DNA of 64,000 nucleotides, from positions 1 through 64,000 of the forward strand of contig CAJJDO010000138.1 of assembly GCA_905183005.1 (NCBI GenBank), read 5' to 3'. The notes under the pieces were generated by a model. It ran no database searches, was not told the origin of the DNA, and saw only the letters and a program-made list of their open reading frames with translations. Source of the stretch: Paramecium pentaurelia (Eukaryota; Ciliophora; Oligohymenophorea; Peniculida; Parameciidae). The stretch's first letter is position 1. Each line of letters opens with the position of its first letter. Of the stretch, positions 25,011 to 37,098 are shown piece after piece. Position numbers and translations under genes: made by a program.

Positions 25011-26519
25011 TTCTAATATGATAATTATGTATCCATCAAATATCAATATTAATTTATAAATATAATTTTCGATTATAATCAATATAAAAAATAAAAATTT
25101 TATCAAGTTATGTTGATTATTATCAGTTTCCTTGACAAATATAATTAAAATTTAGCTTACAATAGGAGAAACATAACAATAAAGTTCTTATAATTAATGT
25201 TTGCATAAATCAATAGATTACTATAATAAATATTTTGTAAATCATATTCTAATCTATCCTTGTGTAAAAAGTTAATATAATGAATTTATTAAGAAAAATA
25301 GATATTGATAAATNGATATGAGCTATGTGTACAACAGTATTCCACTACTAATGATGTAGCTAAAGTTTGTTATGAAGTAAGTTTAATGGATACAATGCAA
25401 AAATATTTTAAATATGTAGTTGGAGCCGGATGTGGAATTTCTAAAATTAAACTTCAAGGTACATTAGAAGATTGGCAATAATTAAGATAAAATGTAGAAC
25501 CACTTCGAGAATTTGAATTAGATTGGTGGATAAATGAAATTGTGCCAATATTAGATTAATTTATTAATTTATATTAAGGCAATGTTGATAAAGTTTTTTG
25601 GAATAATATTTATAGATTTTAACATCCAGATCCAAAAATATATGATATAAGACCAGGATTTGCAACCGGATGGATTACCTACTTTTTCCCTTATAGAGTA
25701 AATGAAAATGCAAGTATTAATGATAAAGAACCTTTTGTTAAAAATGAATTTTCTAAAACTTGGGATAAATTTTAACATATTTATCCAGAATAATTCCCTT
25801 CAGGAGTATCTAAGGCACCTGTAACTCTTGAATGGCGCCGTCAAGAAATACCAATTTAATTTTCTTCAGGATATTTTGGGATTACCCTAGTTGATAATGA
25901 ATTTTTGAAACCTCAATTAGGATGGGCTATAATGTAACTTAACTAATCTAAAGAAAAATAAACCAAAAATACTTAGAAACAATAATTACTTCCTAAATAA
26001 AAAATTGAAAAGCCTCTTTAAATTTAATAAAAAAGTCAACCAACTAAGCAAATTTAAAAACCAATTCAAGATTAAAAATAACAAATTGTTTAATCTCCTT
26101 AAATCAAATAAAATACTATTAAGCCAGCTCCTAAAGTTCAAAGTACAAAAAGTAATTAAGTAACTGTAAAATCAAATCAACCAAAAGAATAGTAAAATAA
26201 AATCAGCAAAAAATGATTCTAATATGATAATTATGTATCCATCAAATATCAATATTAATTTATAAATATAATTTTCGATTATAATCAATATAAAAAATAA
26301 AAATTTTATCAAGTTATGTTGATTATTATCAGTTTCCTTGACAAATATAATTAAAATTTAGCTTACAATAGGAGAAACATAACAATAAAGTTCTTATAAT
26401 TAATGTTTGCATAAATCAATAGATTACTATAATAAATATTTTGTAAATCATATTCTAATCTATCCTTGTGTAAAAAGTTAATATAATGAATTTATTAAGA
26501 AAAATAGATATTGATAAAT
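24109..26519. repeat. Direct repeat 24109-25313 / 25315-26519 around an N (assembly overlap)
   Basis: The 1205 bp of 24109-25313 recur at 25315-26519 (offset 1206) with the N at 25314 between. Together with the preceding pair, this makes three staggered copies of the DUF4419 gene, consistent with two successive unmerged contig overlaps. Confidence 0.93.
25315..26216 (+). CDS. DUF4419 protein, truncated assembly copy (3' part)
   Basis: Repeats the last two thirds of the gene at 23619-25010, beginning mid-codon right after the N at 25314 and ending at the matching TGA (26214-26216). Not an independent gene. Confidence 0.85.
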
Positions 26520-26614
26520 AATTACCTTCATTATTGAAAATTATGCAATTATAATATTTTGCATTAATAAAACATATTTTATCTATTTTACTATTTTGTT
26601 TATATTATTATTCA

Positions 26615-27352
26615 TCAACTTTATTCTAAGCCTTCTTTCTCTTATACAACCCTTCTAGGTAATTGAAAAACATAGGCTTTTTCAGCCAATTCATATTCTT
26701 CATCAAGAATTGCACAATTAACATACTTAATACCATCTTCTTCTGTCATTCCATATCCTTCATGCACATGTCCAAAAATATGATAAAGTGGCTTAACTTC
26801 TTTAATTCTTTTTGCTAATGCTTCATCTCCCCATTCTCCCTAAGTTGGTTTATAAGTATGAACGTATGAACTATGACCTAATGGAGCTCCATGAGTTAAA
26901 ACAATATCAGATCCTTCCTCCATAATTTTCCAAAATTCTTCTCCATCTTCAGGTTCAACTTAAAATGCCCATGGATTTAAAGGTATTGTTGGAGAATATG
27001 GGCTCCCCCAAATCTTATACCCTTCTATAACTACAGAAGAATTCTCCAAGTATATACAATTCTACTTTAATTCTTATTACAATTTCTTGTGATCTGATTA
27101 TGTATATTTGTGGAATCGGTTTTTAAGTAATTTTTCATATTTTTCAGTGTCTAAAAAAATATCATGGTTTCCTCCTATCACAACCTTATATTTAAAAGGT
27201 AATTATCTTAGCCAATCAATGAATTAAAGTACTTCAAAATATTCTCCATGTGTTGAGAAATCCCCACAATGAATAAATACATCACCTTAAGGTAAATCAA
27301 TATATTATGAATGTGTATCACTAATGCAAACAAAGGTAAGAGGATTATCCAT
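26615..27352 (-). CDS. MPPED-type metallophosphoesterase
   Basis: Intronless, 245 residues, Met at 27350-27352. All calcineurin-like metal-binding motifs are visible: 'SDTH' (Asp12, His14), 'HCGDFSTHG' (Asp31), 'GGNHD' (Asn62, His63), 'LTHGAP' and 'FGHVHEGYG'. Overall order and length match the MPPED1/2 (239AB) class of cytosolic metallophosphodiesterases. Those hydrolyse phosphodiester bonds using two metal ions; the physiological substrate is unsettled in the family. It is convergent with the DUF4419 gene and tail-to-head with the EAPP gene on the same strand. Confidence 0.94.
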
Positions 27353-27590
27353 TAAAATAATATTTTTTAATAGAAATGTTAAAATTCTCTATTAAATAAA
27401 ATTCTCTAAGTCTATTATTTTTAAGTTTTTTATCAAATAAAAAAATAATTAATTAAAATTGAACTAATACTCTAATAAGAGGTAGTATTATATAGATTTA
27501 ATAGACAACCACTTTAGGTTATTTCAAAATCAATTATAAATCTATATGGTTCTATGAGAATTTAGTTATGAAAAATATAAAATCTAATAT

Positions 27591-27640
27591 AATATTTATG
27601 AAATATTAAAAATATATAATATTTATGAAATATTAAAAAT
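27591..27640. repeat. Short tandem repeat, 27-nt unit
   Basis: A 27-nt AT-only-like unit beginning AATATTTATGAAATATT is present nearly twice (27591-27617 and 27618-27640) in the gap between the MPPED start and the EAPP stop. The unit is partly palindromic (AATATTTatgAAATATT). Confidence 0.7.
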
Positions 27641-27643
27641 AAA

Positions 27644-28282
27644 TCAACCTAAACCTTAAATTACATTAAAGAAGTGATATATTTTGGCTTTAACATCGTA
27701 TACTCCAATTTCTTCTTGACACATTTTACATTAGACTGATAACAATATATCATCATTTTTCACTTTTTCATTTTCTAATGGTTTGACAAATTTATTTTCT
27801 ATGATTTTTGTATTAATTGTTACCATTGCTCTATATTATTTTTTATAAATTTCATGTTATTGACAATGATAACTAATTTAAATAAAACAATTTGAACAAC
27901 TAATCACAGTATTATTTTCGCTATTTTTTAGATGAGTTTCATATTTCGATTAAACATATTTTTCATTTAATAAATCCTCTAATGGATTATAAAATACTTG
28001 TTCCATCATTAATTATTTTTTAGTTTATTCAAAATCAAATTCTATTTATGTATTATTTTTCATTTCTTCATCTTCATCATCATCAATCCAATTTTATTAT
28101 GCATAATCAATAACATGTTATGAATCATAAACTTGATTCTCTAACTTTTTTTTATTTTTCTTAATCACATTATCTAAGACATAATATTATACAATACCAG
28201 AAAAATTAATATTTGAAAAGTGGAGAATGCTATCTTATTTATGAGGATCAGGATCCCAATCATCATAATTTTCGATGTCCAT
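27644..28282 (-). CDS. EAPP: EAPP-like protein (E2F-associated phosphoprotein)
   Basis: Intronless, 212 residues from Met 28280-28282. The C-terminal half matches the Eapp_C domain: 'ISCSNCFIQISYHCQQHE', 'YKKQYRAMVTIN', 'VQCKMCQEEIGVYD', and the hallmark ending 'YHFFNVIQGLG'. Two CxxC pairs suggest a zinc-binding fold. The N-terminus is acidic ('YDDWDPDPH', 'NWIDDDDEDEEM'), as in animal EAPP. In animals the protein is nuclear and binds E2F factors; in a ciliate a general nuclear role is inference. Its start codon is only 41 bp from the divergent eIF2B-delta start, implying a shared promoter. Confidence 0.9.
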
Positions 28283-28323
28283 ATTTATATTTTTTAATTA
28301 TTATAATAAATATTAAAGAATTA
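28283..28323. promoter_or_regulatory. 41-bp divergent promoter region
   Basis: The only sequence between the start codons of the EAPP gene (minus, 28282) and the eIF2B-delta gene (plus, 28324). It must contain both transcription starts and 5' leaders, unless these overlap the opposite coding sequence. No recognisable motif beyond AT-richness. Confidence 0.6.
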
Positions 28324-28457
28324 ATGTCTGAAAAACCAAATCCTAAAAAAGGAGAAGCTTGGAAACCTAAAGAAAAATTTGATAAGAAAGCAAATAAAGA
28401 GAAGTTAAAATAGGAATAAGATTAAGCTGAAACAAAGTAAGAATCAAATAAGACAAC

Positions 28458-28489
<32 letters not shown>

Positions 28490-29736
28490 GTAAATAATCT
28501 ATTGAATAATAACCATCACAATAATTGTAGCCTATTAATGATAAATAAATTGTTTAGACAGATACATCAAATAAGAGAAAAGATTTTCTTTCACATCTTC
28601 CAATATTTTAAGATTATACTTCTGTAAGTATAAAATCTGTAAAATAAATAGATGTAATTTATTGTTTTTTATTTTAGCCTTAAACATTACATCATTCTTT
28701 TATAGAACTTTGCATTTAATATTAAAATGGATAATGTATAGGATCTACTCATAGATGTGTAGAATTTTTAAATGCTTTAAAATAATTTATTAAGGATTAT
28801 AAGTTACCAAAACAATCAAATTACTTTGCTATGGCATTTTTAACTGAATTAAAGAATATCTTTAATTTAATGGAAAACTTTAGAACAGTAAATGAAGGAA
28901 TGAGCACATCATATTTATTTATAAGTGAGTGTTTAATGATTTTAAGAAAAACAAAACTTGATGAAAATGAATCAAAAATTTGGCTATGTAATCAGATTGA
29001 TTAATTCATTCAATCAAAAATTATCTCAGCATCAGAATTGATTATTAAAAATGTATTTTATTGGAATACCTATTTAAAAGGCTACTTAATTGATTTAAGA
29101 AGGAACAACAATTTTAGTATATGCTAGATCCTATTTGATTGAGAATTTCATTATTAATTATTTTAAGTAAGGTAAATAATTGACAATTTTTGTTGTTGAT
29201 AATCCATAATTTGGAGAAGGATCATAATTAGTGAATCGATTATTATAATAAGGAATCTCTTGTTATTAAATATTGTTATCTCATGTCAGCTACATTCTAT
29301 CAAAAGTAGAAATAATTGAATATTATTTAGGTTGATAAAATTTTAGTAGGAGCATCATCTATGTTATGTAATGGAGCCTTGGTATCTAGAGTAGGAACTG
29401 CTTTATTAGCATGTTTAGCATCAACTCATAAAATACCATTTTTAGTATTTTGTGAAAGTTACAAATTCTCAGAAAAGAGTCAGATTGATTCATTATCATG
29501 GAATGAAATAGCATAATTAGAATATGGAAATGAAAATTAATAATATACTTCTTTAAGTCTTAGATATGATATAACATAATCTAATTATATTAATATGGTA
29601 TAATTGATAATATGTTATTTATTAGATAGTAACAGAAGTTGGATTGATACCAGCAACATCTGTAAAAGCAGTTATAGGAGAATTTAAGAAATACAATTAT
29701 GTAGATGCAATTGAAGTTCCAAGAGTAGATTAATGA
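28324..29736 (+). CDS. EIF2B4: Translation initiation factor eIF2B subunit delta
   Basis: Four introns (28654-28677, 29053-29080 ending AAG, 29306-29330, 29598-29625) leave 435 codons. The N-terminus is Lys-rich, with a run of ten TAA codons (28459-28488) read as poly-Gln. The conserved part aligns with eIF2B-delta: 'CIQYQNGQCIGSTHRCVEF', 'EGTTILVYARS', 'SHVSYILSKVDKILVGASS', 'NGALVSRVGTALLACLASTH', 'IPFLVFCESYKFSE', 'VTEVGLIPATSV'. It is a regulatory subunit of the guanine-exchange complex that reloads eIF2 with GTP and senses phosphorylated eIF2. The first intron is a multiple of three without TGA, so its retention would go unpunished. Confidence 0.95.
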
Positions 29737-29811
29737 TAATGTTAATAGGTAAAAATGGTATATATATATTTTTTATACATTACTATTATAAATTTATATA
29801 TATATATATAT

Positions 29812-32124
29812 ATGTTATAAATAAAGGTTTCATCATCATTACCATAAAATCCATATTTAATCAACTAAGTTGAATAATTTTTGATTGATTCCAATACTTT
29901 GATTAGAAATGTAAGTGATCTCTAATTTAGGGATATTATCGTAAATGTATTATACATTTGGATGGCCAATATAAAAAACTGCTACCAATTGAATCACCTT
30001 TACTGTTAAGAATAAAAGTTTTGAGAAGATTATGTTATTGTACGTTAATGTATTTCAAACTCAAAATCAACAAGGCTGAAATTAATTAAGGCAAAAATTA
30101 GTTCACTCTTTGGACAAGATTCTAACTCTATATGAGAGATTTCCATGATAACATTTCACTCTTGAAGATCTAGTATAAGAGTAAGTGATATTGAAATTCT
30201 TAATTAGAAAAGTTTTACACTCAAGAACTGATATCCATAATGATTAAGGCATTACTATTTAGATCTTAATATTATCAAAAAAATTAAATGGTAGCCAAAG
30301 GTCTATTGTATTTTCATCATTTTAATGGTACAATAATTGAATAAGCATTGATTGATAAAATAACGTTTTTCTTAAGTTTGTAAGGGTAAGATAATGTTCA
30401 AATAAATTAGAAAATATCATTTGATTACTGGAAATAGTTACTTTTAATTGTAAAACTATTAAGTTGCTTTGAAATATTATCTTAAAGGACTAGATTTCTA
30501 CCAAAGGAATTTAATTATCATTTATAAGGAAATCACACTTACATCTTTAGAAGAAATAAAGATGACTCTTAATTATTATGTAATCAATAATGATAATAAT
30601 ATCAATAGACTAAGGAGATCATATTGTCATTGTTTTTAATAGCATTAGTTTATGAATAATTAAATGATTTTTTAAAATATCAAGAAACCATTAAAATGAT
30701 GACTTGGGTTGATTCAAATTATTAGCCAGAAGACTCAATAGGAAAGTTATATTTCTAATAATATGTGGATAATACAAGATATTTAGAATATGCACTAGAA
30801 AAAGCTGAAATATCAAAAGTATTAAAGTAAGCATTACCAGAAGAAGAAACATCTAAAGTACCTTTAGGAGAAGATTAATTAAATTATTATAATAATTTGC
30901 TTTATGAATTCAGTGACTTTCCAAAAATCAGAAAATAATATTATTATTATGATAAATCATAAATTCCATATAGTAATGAAACAATAGATAGTGAAACTTA
31001 TTTAGAGAAATAAAAAACTCTTAAAACTAATGCTAGTGTTTAAATGATTTATAAATAGTAAACAAATGAAAATGAATCTACAACCATGTGCAGATCTGCA
31101 TTAATGAAAACTAAATATTCAGATAATGGATTATCTACTAGATTTTAAACAGAATCAGAAGGATTTTCATAACCATTAATTCATAATTAATAGACAAATA
31201 AGAAAAAAAAGAAATAATTAAACAAAGAAGATATCACATTATAAATGTATTATGGAAATGCAATAGAAAAATCAGTTAAATTATAAGAATTAGAGAATTT
31301 GGCAGAATAACATAATTAAGATTTAGCATAATAATAAATTGATACAATTTCATTTGATAAAAAATTGAAATAATCAAAACAATAGATTTGTAAATAGTTA
31401 AATATTATATTTAGAATTTAAAAAAATGTTTGGTTGTATTAATTTGAATAAAGGTCCTTTTGAACATGAAACAAGAGAATCTAGAAAGAGACAAAGGAAA
31501 TAATAAGCTAAAAGCATAAATCAATTATAATAATTATTAAGTATATAACTTTAAATCAAAACTAAAACTGAATAATCTCAATTATTAGAATAATATAATA
31601 AATAAAGAAAAGTAAATTGTTCATCATAACCAAATATATTTTAAAAAGTACATAATATACATCGATAAAATAAAACTGTAAGAATAGAATCAGTTATTAC
31701 TAATAAAGAATTTAGTAAAGATATGAGTAGTCATCATAAGACATAAGATGAAGATCAATTGATTAGAGAAATAAATATTAATACTAAAGAAACTATTAAA
31801 TAAATGATGGATGAGAAAGAAAGTTTAATCTAATCAAAACCATTTTCAACAAGAAGATCATCTTAAAATAATACTATTAAGTAATATATTAATAATAATT
31901 AAAATAGAAACAATTTTTTATTTGAAAAACTAATATTAAAAAATGATAGTTTAGCCCATACAACTGATTAAATTAGTAATTCAAAAAAACTTAATTCATT
32001 GAAATCTTTATTAGAAGTACCCAGAAATAATCCAAATCAAAAGAGAATGACAGCAATTTTATCAACAATAACTCCTAGATCTGCTAGTAAGATGGGTTCA
32101 CATACAATTCTACCTATATGTTGA
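29812..32124 (+). CDS. TPR-containing protein with Gln/Lys-rich tail
   Basis: Five introns (29911-29930, 30181-30207, 30328-30376, 30580-30608, 31390-31414) give 720 codons in one frame. The 49-nt third intron ends AAG and is the least typical, but it restores the frame exactly. The N-terminal 250 residues look helical, with at least one TPR-like segment ('GNSYFQLQNYQVALKYYLKG') and a related one before it ('MVAKGLLYFHHFN'). The rest is low-complexity, rich in Gln, Lys and Ser, and ends 'SKMGSHTILPIC'. No catalytic motif seen; probably a scaffold. The start Met is the first in frame after a long TA run and is uncertain. The next gene begins only 34 bp after the TGA. Confidence 0.75.
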
Positions 32125-32158
32125 TTATAAATAATATAATATAATTTTTAATTTAAAA

Positions 32159-33665
32159 ATGAATTAAAGTGAATCAAATGATTTATTAACAATGAAAAGA
32201 GAAAAATTTAGAATCTAAATAAGACATTAAAAATTAACAGAAGAATTTAAAAAAAAAAGAAGGTTCTATAATTATGAATAAACAAAAAATGATTTTTTAC
32301 ATAAAGTTTGTGATGAATTAGTTCATTACTAATTTTAAGAGTAGTTAATTGAGGAAGACCTTAATAATATTAAGTTATTACTAAAAGTACTATAAAAAGC
32401 CTTAGAAGATGAATAAAATGTTGATTATTGGGTGACTGAAAATATAGTAAAAAAAATTAGGTAATAAATTATATAATGTCAGATTTCTTATTAATCTATC
32501 TAAAATGGATAGTGAATTTCAAGAAATTAATGCTACTTTAATTTAAAGTGTTTTTTATTATTTAAACAGAGAAGATTATTAAAAATTTGCAGAATTAGAT
32601 GATATCTTATTATTTTAATACTTGTAGAATAATATAAAAGAAGAGTTATTTGAAATATTTCCATAAGTAAGTGTTTAAAATCATATTAGACTTTAAATTG
32701 TATATATTTTTTAGCCTAAGAAAAATAGACATATAGAGATTTCTTAATCTAAAATGATTTTGAATTTTTAACTTAATTAATGGTACTTGATCCTTATAGA
32801 CAATTTTCTGAAGTTATTTTAGCTTTAATAGGTTCAGCTTTTACTTTTAGTTTGGAAATAAACATTGAGAAAATTAAATCAATTAAAGAATATGTAATAA
32901 AGTCTTACTTTGATGAAAGTTAAGCCATAAGAAGATTAGCCTTGGAAATTCTTGAGGAAATTCCTTCAAAATTATCATTTGAAAATAATTATACTTATGC
33001 AGATGAAATACTATCATCTCCAATGTTCTTAAAATTATATGATATAGCTTTAAGAACAAATTATGATTTTTTATCTTTGAAAGTTGTGCTTATATATTTT
33101 GGAATTAGTGAATAATTTTATGAAAAGGAACTTGTTATCTATAAGAAAGTAATAAACTCTAATCTTCAATCACAAGACCTTAATAGAGCTTTAAGAATCT
33201 AATTATTTTGGGCTATTTCGAATAAAATTCATAATAAGGAATTTATGCTTAGATTATTAGACTCTTAATTACTGGATTAGATTTTTGGATAGAGTTTTGA
33301 ATTCTCAGATAATGAAGCTCTTGAATTTTCTTATGTGATTTTGAATTTCTCTATTTTGGTATTAATCAATATATTATATTAAGTGTAATGAAGAATAAAT
33401 ATCAAAATTAATAAAAATAGGATTGTTTAATATATGTAATAATTTATTTTCAATGGAAACACGATCTATAAAAATAGAAGAACATACTTTAAAAGCATTA
33501 CTTAATATTATACATAAGTTATGTGATACTTAAGATGTTAATAATGAATTAATTTTACCATTTTAAGCAGTATTAAAGATGATTGAAATAAGTGGAATTG
33601 TTAACAAAGTAAAGGAAAGTAAGATTGATGATAGATTAATCTAAGATTTTGATGTTTATTTTTGA
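32159..33665 (+). CDS. Importin-alpha-like armadillo protein
   Basis: Three introns (32461-32482 ending CAG, 32667-32689 ending TAG, 33359-33383 ending AAG) give 478 codons. The N-terminal Lys/Arg-rich helix 'MKREKFRIQIRHQKLTEEFK' followed by KKRRF resembles an importin-beta-binding (IBB) segment. The remainder is a string of helical repeats consistent with divergent ARM repeats, for example 'LTQLMVLDPYRQFSEVILAL', 'SQAIRRLALEILEEIPS', 'LNRALRIQLFWAISNKI' and 'LKALLNIIHKLCDTQ'. By family, importin-alpha carries nuclear-localisation cargo to importin-beta. The canonical Trp/Asn cargo ladder is not obvious, so this may be a divergent or cargo-specialised member. Confidence 0.7.
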
Positions 33666-33754
33666 TGTTTTTGTAATTAGATATTTTTAATTATTATATA
33701 AATACAATTTAAAATACAGTAATACTCTTACTTTACTATAATCAATAACAATTT

Positions 33755-34777
33755 TCAACATGGAATGTTTTCTCTTCTTGCTTACTTTTTAGTTAAACAA
33801 AATTTAACTTTTTTTGCAGGAGATTAAGAGTTTGCTTGTTATTTTTTAGGAGATTAACAAGTAATATTTAAACTTGAAAAACTAAGCCTACTTTAGAAAC
33901 TTAATCTGCTTACAATTTCTAATTAAGAGTTTTATAATGAAGGATTTTTTAAAATACTTTTTGGTGTTGAAACTGAACTTTATGATCTACCTCTTATACC
34001 ATCTTATTCTAATTATAATAAAGATAACTGAGATGTTCTTTATGAATTGGCTTATTATGAAATTCTCAGTTTCTAATTTTGTTAATTTGAAATGAATTTA
34101 ATAGTTGTCTTTGCAATTTTTGATCTCTCTTTTCTTTTATCTAAATTATTGATTGAATGTTATTTGGGTATCTGTTAAGTTTAATTATAAGATAATTCCA
34201 AATATGAATTGTAAGTTTCATGTGATCTTTATGAGAATTGGGATTGCTTTTTTGAAGAAAATTGATTATTTACAGCAGGCGATAATCCATCTTTTAATTT
34301 AGTTATATCAAATGGTCCATGTGTATGTAATTTTAGACTCTTTCTAAAATCTACTGTTGTATTTTAGTTTACACTATCTTTCATTTCACCTACAAAATTA
34401 ATTTTTGGAACTGTTTCTTTTCTTGAAAACAATGAGGATTGATCTCCATTAGAAACAATGGATAATTATTAAATAGGTTAAATAGGCTTTTTAAAAGATA
34501 GTTATTCATTCTTAGTTCTATTCTCTGTTAAGTCTATTGCTGATTGTTATTTTTATTATTTGTTATGTTTTATCAATCCTTTTTTAAAACCACAAGAATT
34601 ATAAATTAGATTATTCATTTTTTACTCTAAATCTTAAATATCAGGTTCATTCAATTAGCAATCTTATAGTCTAAAATCAATGTCCTCCTTGAAGCAAACA
34701 TTTAGGTTGTAAACAGAGACTGGACGATCTACTTCATCTTCCACAATTTCTGAATCAAAAATATATTGTTCCGTCAT
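33755..34777 (-). CDS. Putative protein phosphatase 1 regulator (SILK and KVKF motifs)
   Basis: Intronless, 340 residues, mostly low-complexity and polar, so probably disordered. Near the C-terminus are two short motifs that in other eukaryotes dock PP1: 'TPKSILKNP' (SILK at residues 274-277) and 'AKKVKF' (an RVxF-type KVKF at 323-326), in the usual order with SILK first. The pairing is suggestive, but each motif is short. Basic 'RSK' and 'SP' sites fit a phosphorylated nuclear protein. The neighbouring Aurora-like kinase gene lies 286 bp away on the same strand. No domain otherwise recognised. Confidence 0.8.
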
Positions 34778-35063
34778 TATTATAAATAATAACATAATAT
34801 TTGATAATAATCAAACAAAGTATATGGGTTTATGTCAAAATAATACAAATTAAAGAATGTTCATCTTATTATAGATAATATAATGCAACAAAGTTACTTA
34901 TAATTTATATATAAATTAAGAACTCTATATATTTATTTGAAATGTTATATGAATTTTATAAGCAATTAAAATATTTAAATATTGATTAAAGAAAATTTAA
35001 TATATTGAAAAAACATACAAATATATTTATTTACAAATCTATTCATTTAGTTAGATTTTAGTA

Positions 35064-36240
35064 TCAGTAAAGTTTAGGTTATGGAACAGAGTTGATATTA
35101 TCAAAATCCTTGAAATTAAATATCTAATCAATGTTGCCCCTATTAGCAACAGGTGAATAAAGATTATTGGAAGAACTAATTTGAGTACTAGAACTATGAG
35201 TTAATGAGTTTTTTTGACTATCAGATAGACTAGTTTTTACTGATCCACTATTAAAAAATTAAAATAATTATTTACTTCACATCTAAAGTTTTTATTGTAA
35301 TTTTTTTTTATCTGAATTTATTTTTGAGTTATTCATTTTCATATTTATTGAAAATATTATTTAACTTCATTTATTTTTTTATCCATTTACTCAAATACAA
35401 TTATTAAACAGTAGGTCTATCAATAGGATTTTTAGTTAATAATGCTTGAATTAGAATTTATAAATCCTCATTTATATGACTATTAACAATAATATCTTGA
35501 TTCTTTATTTTCCCAATTAAGTCACTTTATGAATTTGCTTAAAATGGAAAATGAGTATGAAGTAAAATCTATTATAATAAAATAATAATGTATTACATAA
35601 ATTAATGCTCCAAGTGAATAGCAATCAACTTTATAATCATGTTGTTATTTTAACACAACTTCTGGTGGCATATATTCAGTTGTTCCACAAAGAATAGGTT
35701 CCACTTTATCGATATAAGTTGCCCAACCAAAGTCTCCCAATTTATAAGTACCATCTTCATGAAGAAACACATTATCTAACTAATTTAGACGATATAATTT
35801 AAGATATTACTTTCAAATCTCGATGGATTATTTTATTTGAATGTAAACAATCCAATGCTCCTAATAAGGAAATACAAATATTAAAGACATCTTTTTCTTA
35901 ATAAGGGGTCTTTGGAAATTATAATGAACCTTTAGAACAGTATTCAGAAATAATATAAATATTTTGATTGTCTTCAAAAGAATGATAGACTTTGAGTATG
36001 TTTTTATGATTTAATGTTGATTATATTTAAATCTCTTGTCTTATCATTGATTCTGCATTATATTGATATAACAAAGCTTTTGAAATCTATTATTTTATTA
36101 AATTGGATTACAATTTTGCAGGCATAATATTTATTAGTTTTTAAATCTAAGACTTGATATACTGTTCCAAATGAGCCACTACCTAATTAAGTTTTCAAGG
36201 CATAAGCAGTTCCATTACTTGACATAATGATGCTATTCAT
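35064..36240 (-). CDS. Aurora-like Ser/Thr protein kinase
   Basis: Four introns (36087-36111, 35780-35810, 35569-35596, 35248-35275, all GTA...TAG) give 354 residues. Complete kinase motifs: glycine loop 'LGSGSFGTVY' (20-28), ATP lysine Lys42 in 'YACKI', helix-C Glu61, catalytic 'HRDLKLDN' with Asp133, 'GDFGWA' with Asp151, activation segment 'LCGTTEYMPPEV', then 'VDCYSLGALIYILL' and 'NPIDRPT'. The 'DFGWA...CGTTEYMPPE' combination is closest to the Aurora group. It should phosphorylate Ser/Thr on proteins, likely in mitosis or cortical morphogenesis (inference). A Ser-rich tail follows the domain. A second Met at residue 6 could be the true start. Confidence 0.92.
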
Positions 36241-36329
36241 TGAAGAATTTATTAATTAAATCATCTAATAAAAATTATTTCTTTTCTTTTAAATAGAGAA
36301 AATTTTAGTAATAAATTATTGAATCAAAA

Positions 36330-37034
36330 TCATTTTTTTCTTTTATATACTAACCCTTAAAATTCACAAGGTCTTTTATCTAAAGATATAGGTTTTTTAG
36401 TTCCAAAAAATGGTGTAACAAAACTTTCACCAAATTTTGATATTTTAGTTTAATTATTTTTGTTATCTGATTTGTCAAATTCTACTATATTTGTATAATT
36501 TACAAAATAAACATTTCTTTAAGATAGGTAATCTTAAATTATTCTCCTTTTAATTTTCTTTATTATTATTAATTATACTAGTTTTATGATTTTCAGAATT
36601 CTAATGATATTAAATTGTAACATCTCCTATAGGAATTTCTTGATTATTGAATGTATCAATTTCACAAGATTTATGTAAATCCTATTAACTTAATATTTTC
36701 TATCAAAACTAATTAATTCTAAATTTTATACAGTTTTAATTATGTGATTTCTTCTTTTAGAGTTAGCTTTAGGTTCTGTACTTTATCTTCTTTGACAAGA
36801 GATATAATTATCAATTTAATTTGATTCAGTTTGAATAGAATTATATTATACAGATCGTTTTGGTTTAATATAAATCTTTTCAAATTTTCTAACCTCTTAT
36901 TAACATAGTGATTAATATTATTGGGAATCTCTTTATTTAGATATCTATTGTTGTAATCTATTAGAGTATTGTTCAAAAAATGATTTGCATTTCTATCTAA
37001 TCTCTTTAACTCCCAAACAATTATTATTAATCAT
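36330..37034 (-). CDS. Unknown basic protein, 217 residues
   Basis: Two introns, 36700-36731 (32 nt) and 36485-36503 (only 19 nt), give 217 codons from Met 37032-37034 to TGA 36330-36332. The product is polar and basic with a likely coiled start ('SNRLQQQISKQRDSQQYQ'), a Lys/Arg patch ('PKANSKRRNH'), and a C-terminus 'KFGESFVTPFFGTKKPISLD' ending in KRKK. No family recognised. It lies 89 bp upstream of the kinase gene and 64 bp downstream of the CUE gene, all on the minus strand. Confidence 0.7.
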
Positions 37035-37098
37035 TATGAAATAAATATATTATATCATATAAGAATTATAATTATAACAAATAAATTAGAAATATTGT

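Noticed and set aside
22992..25778. Minus-strand open frames near 22992-23183, 24363-24572 and 25569-25778
   Set aside because: They are antisense shadows of the plus-strand DUF4419 gene and recur only because of the assembly copies.
21791..26519. Three DUF4419 copies as a real tandem gene family
   Set aside because: The copies appear exact, end precisely at N characters and share flanking DNA; assembly overlap is the simpler explanation.
28213..28323. Extending eIF2B-delta upstream to the in-frame Met at 28213
   Set aside because: That extension is antisense to the N-terminus of the EAPP gene and unlike eIF2B; the Met at 28324 gives a typical Lys-rich start.
29761..29820. TA-dinucleotide runs as a regulatory or satellite element
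   Set aside because: Short TA runs occur throughout this AT-rich genome and nothing distinguishes this one.
36740..36976. Minus-strand 78-codon frame
   Set aside because: It is an alternative frame of the spliced 36330-37034 gene; the chosen frame continues through both introns and ends cleanly.
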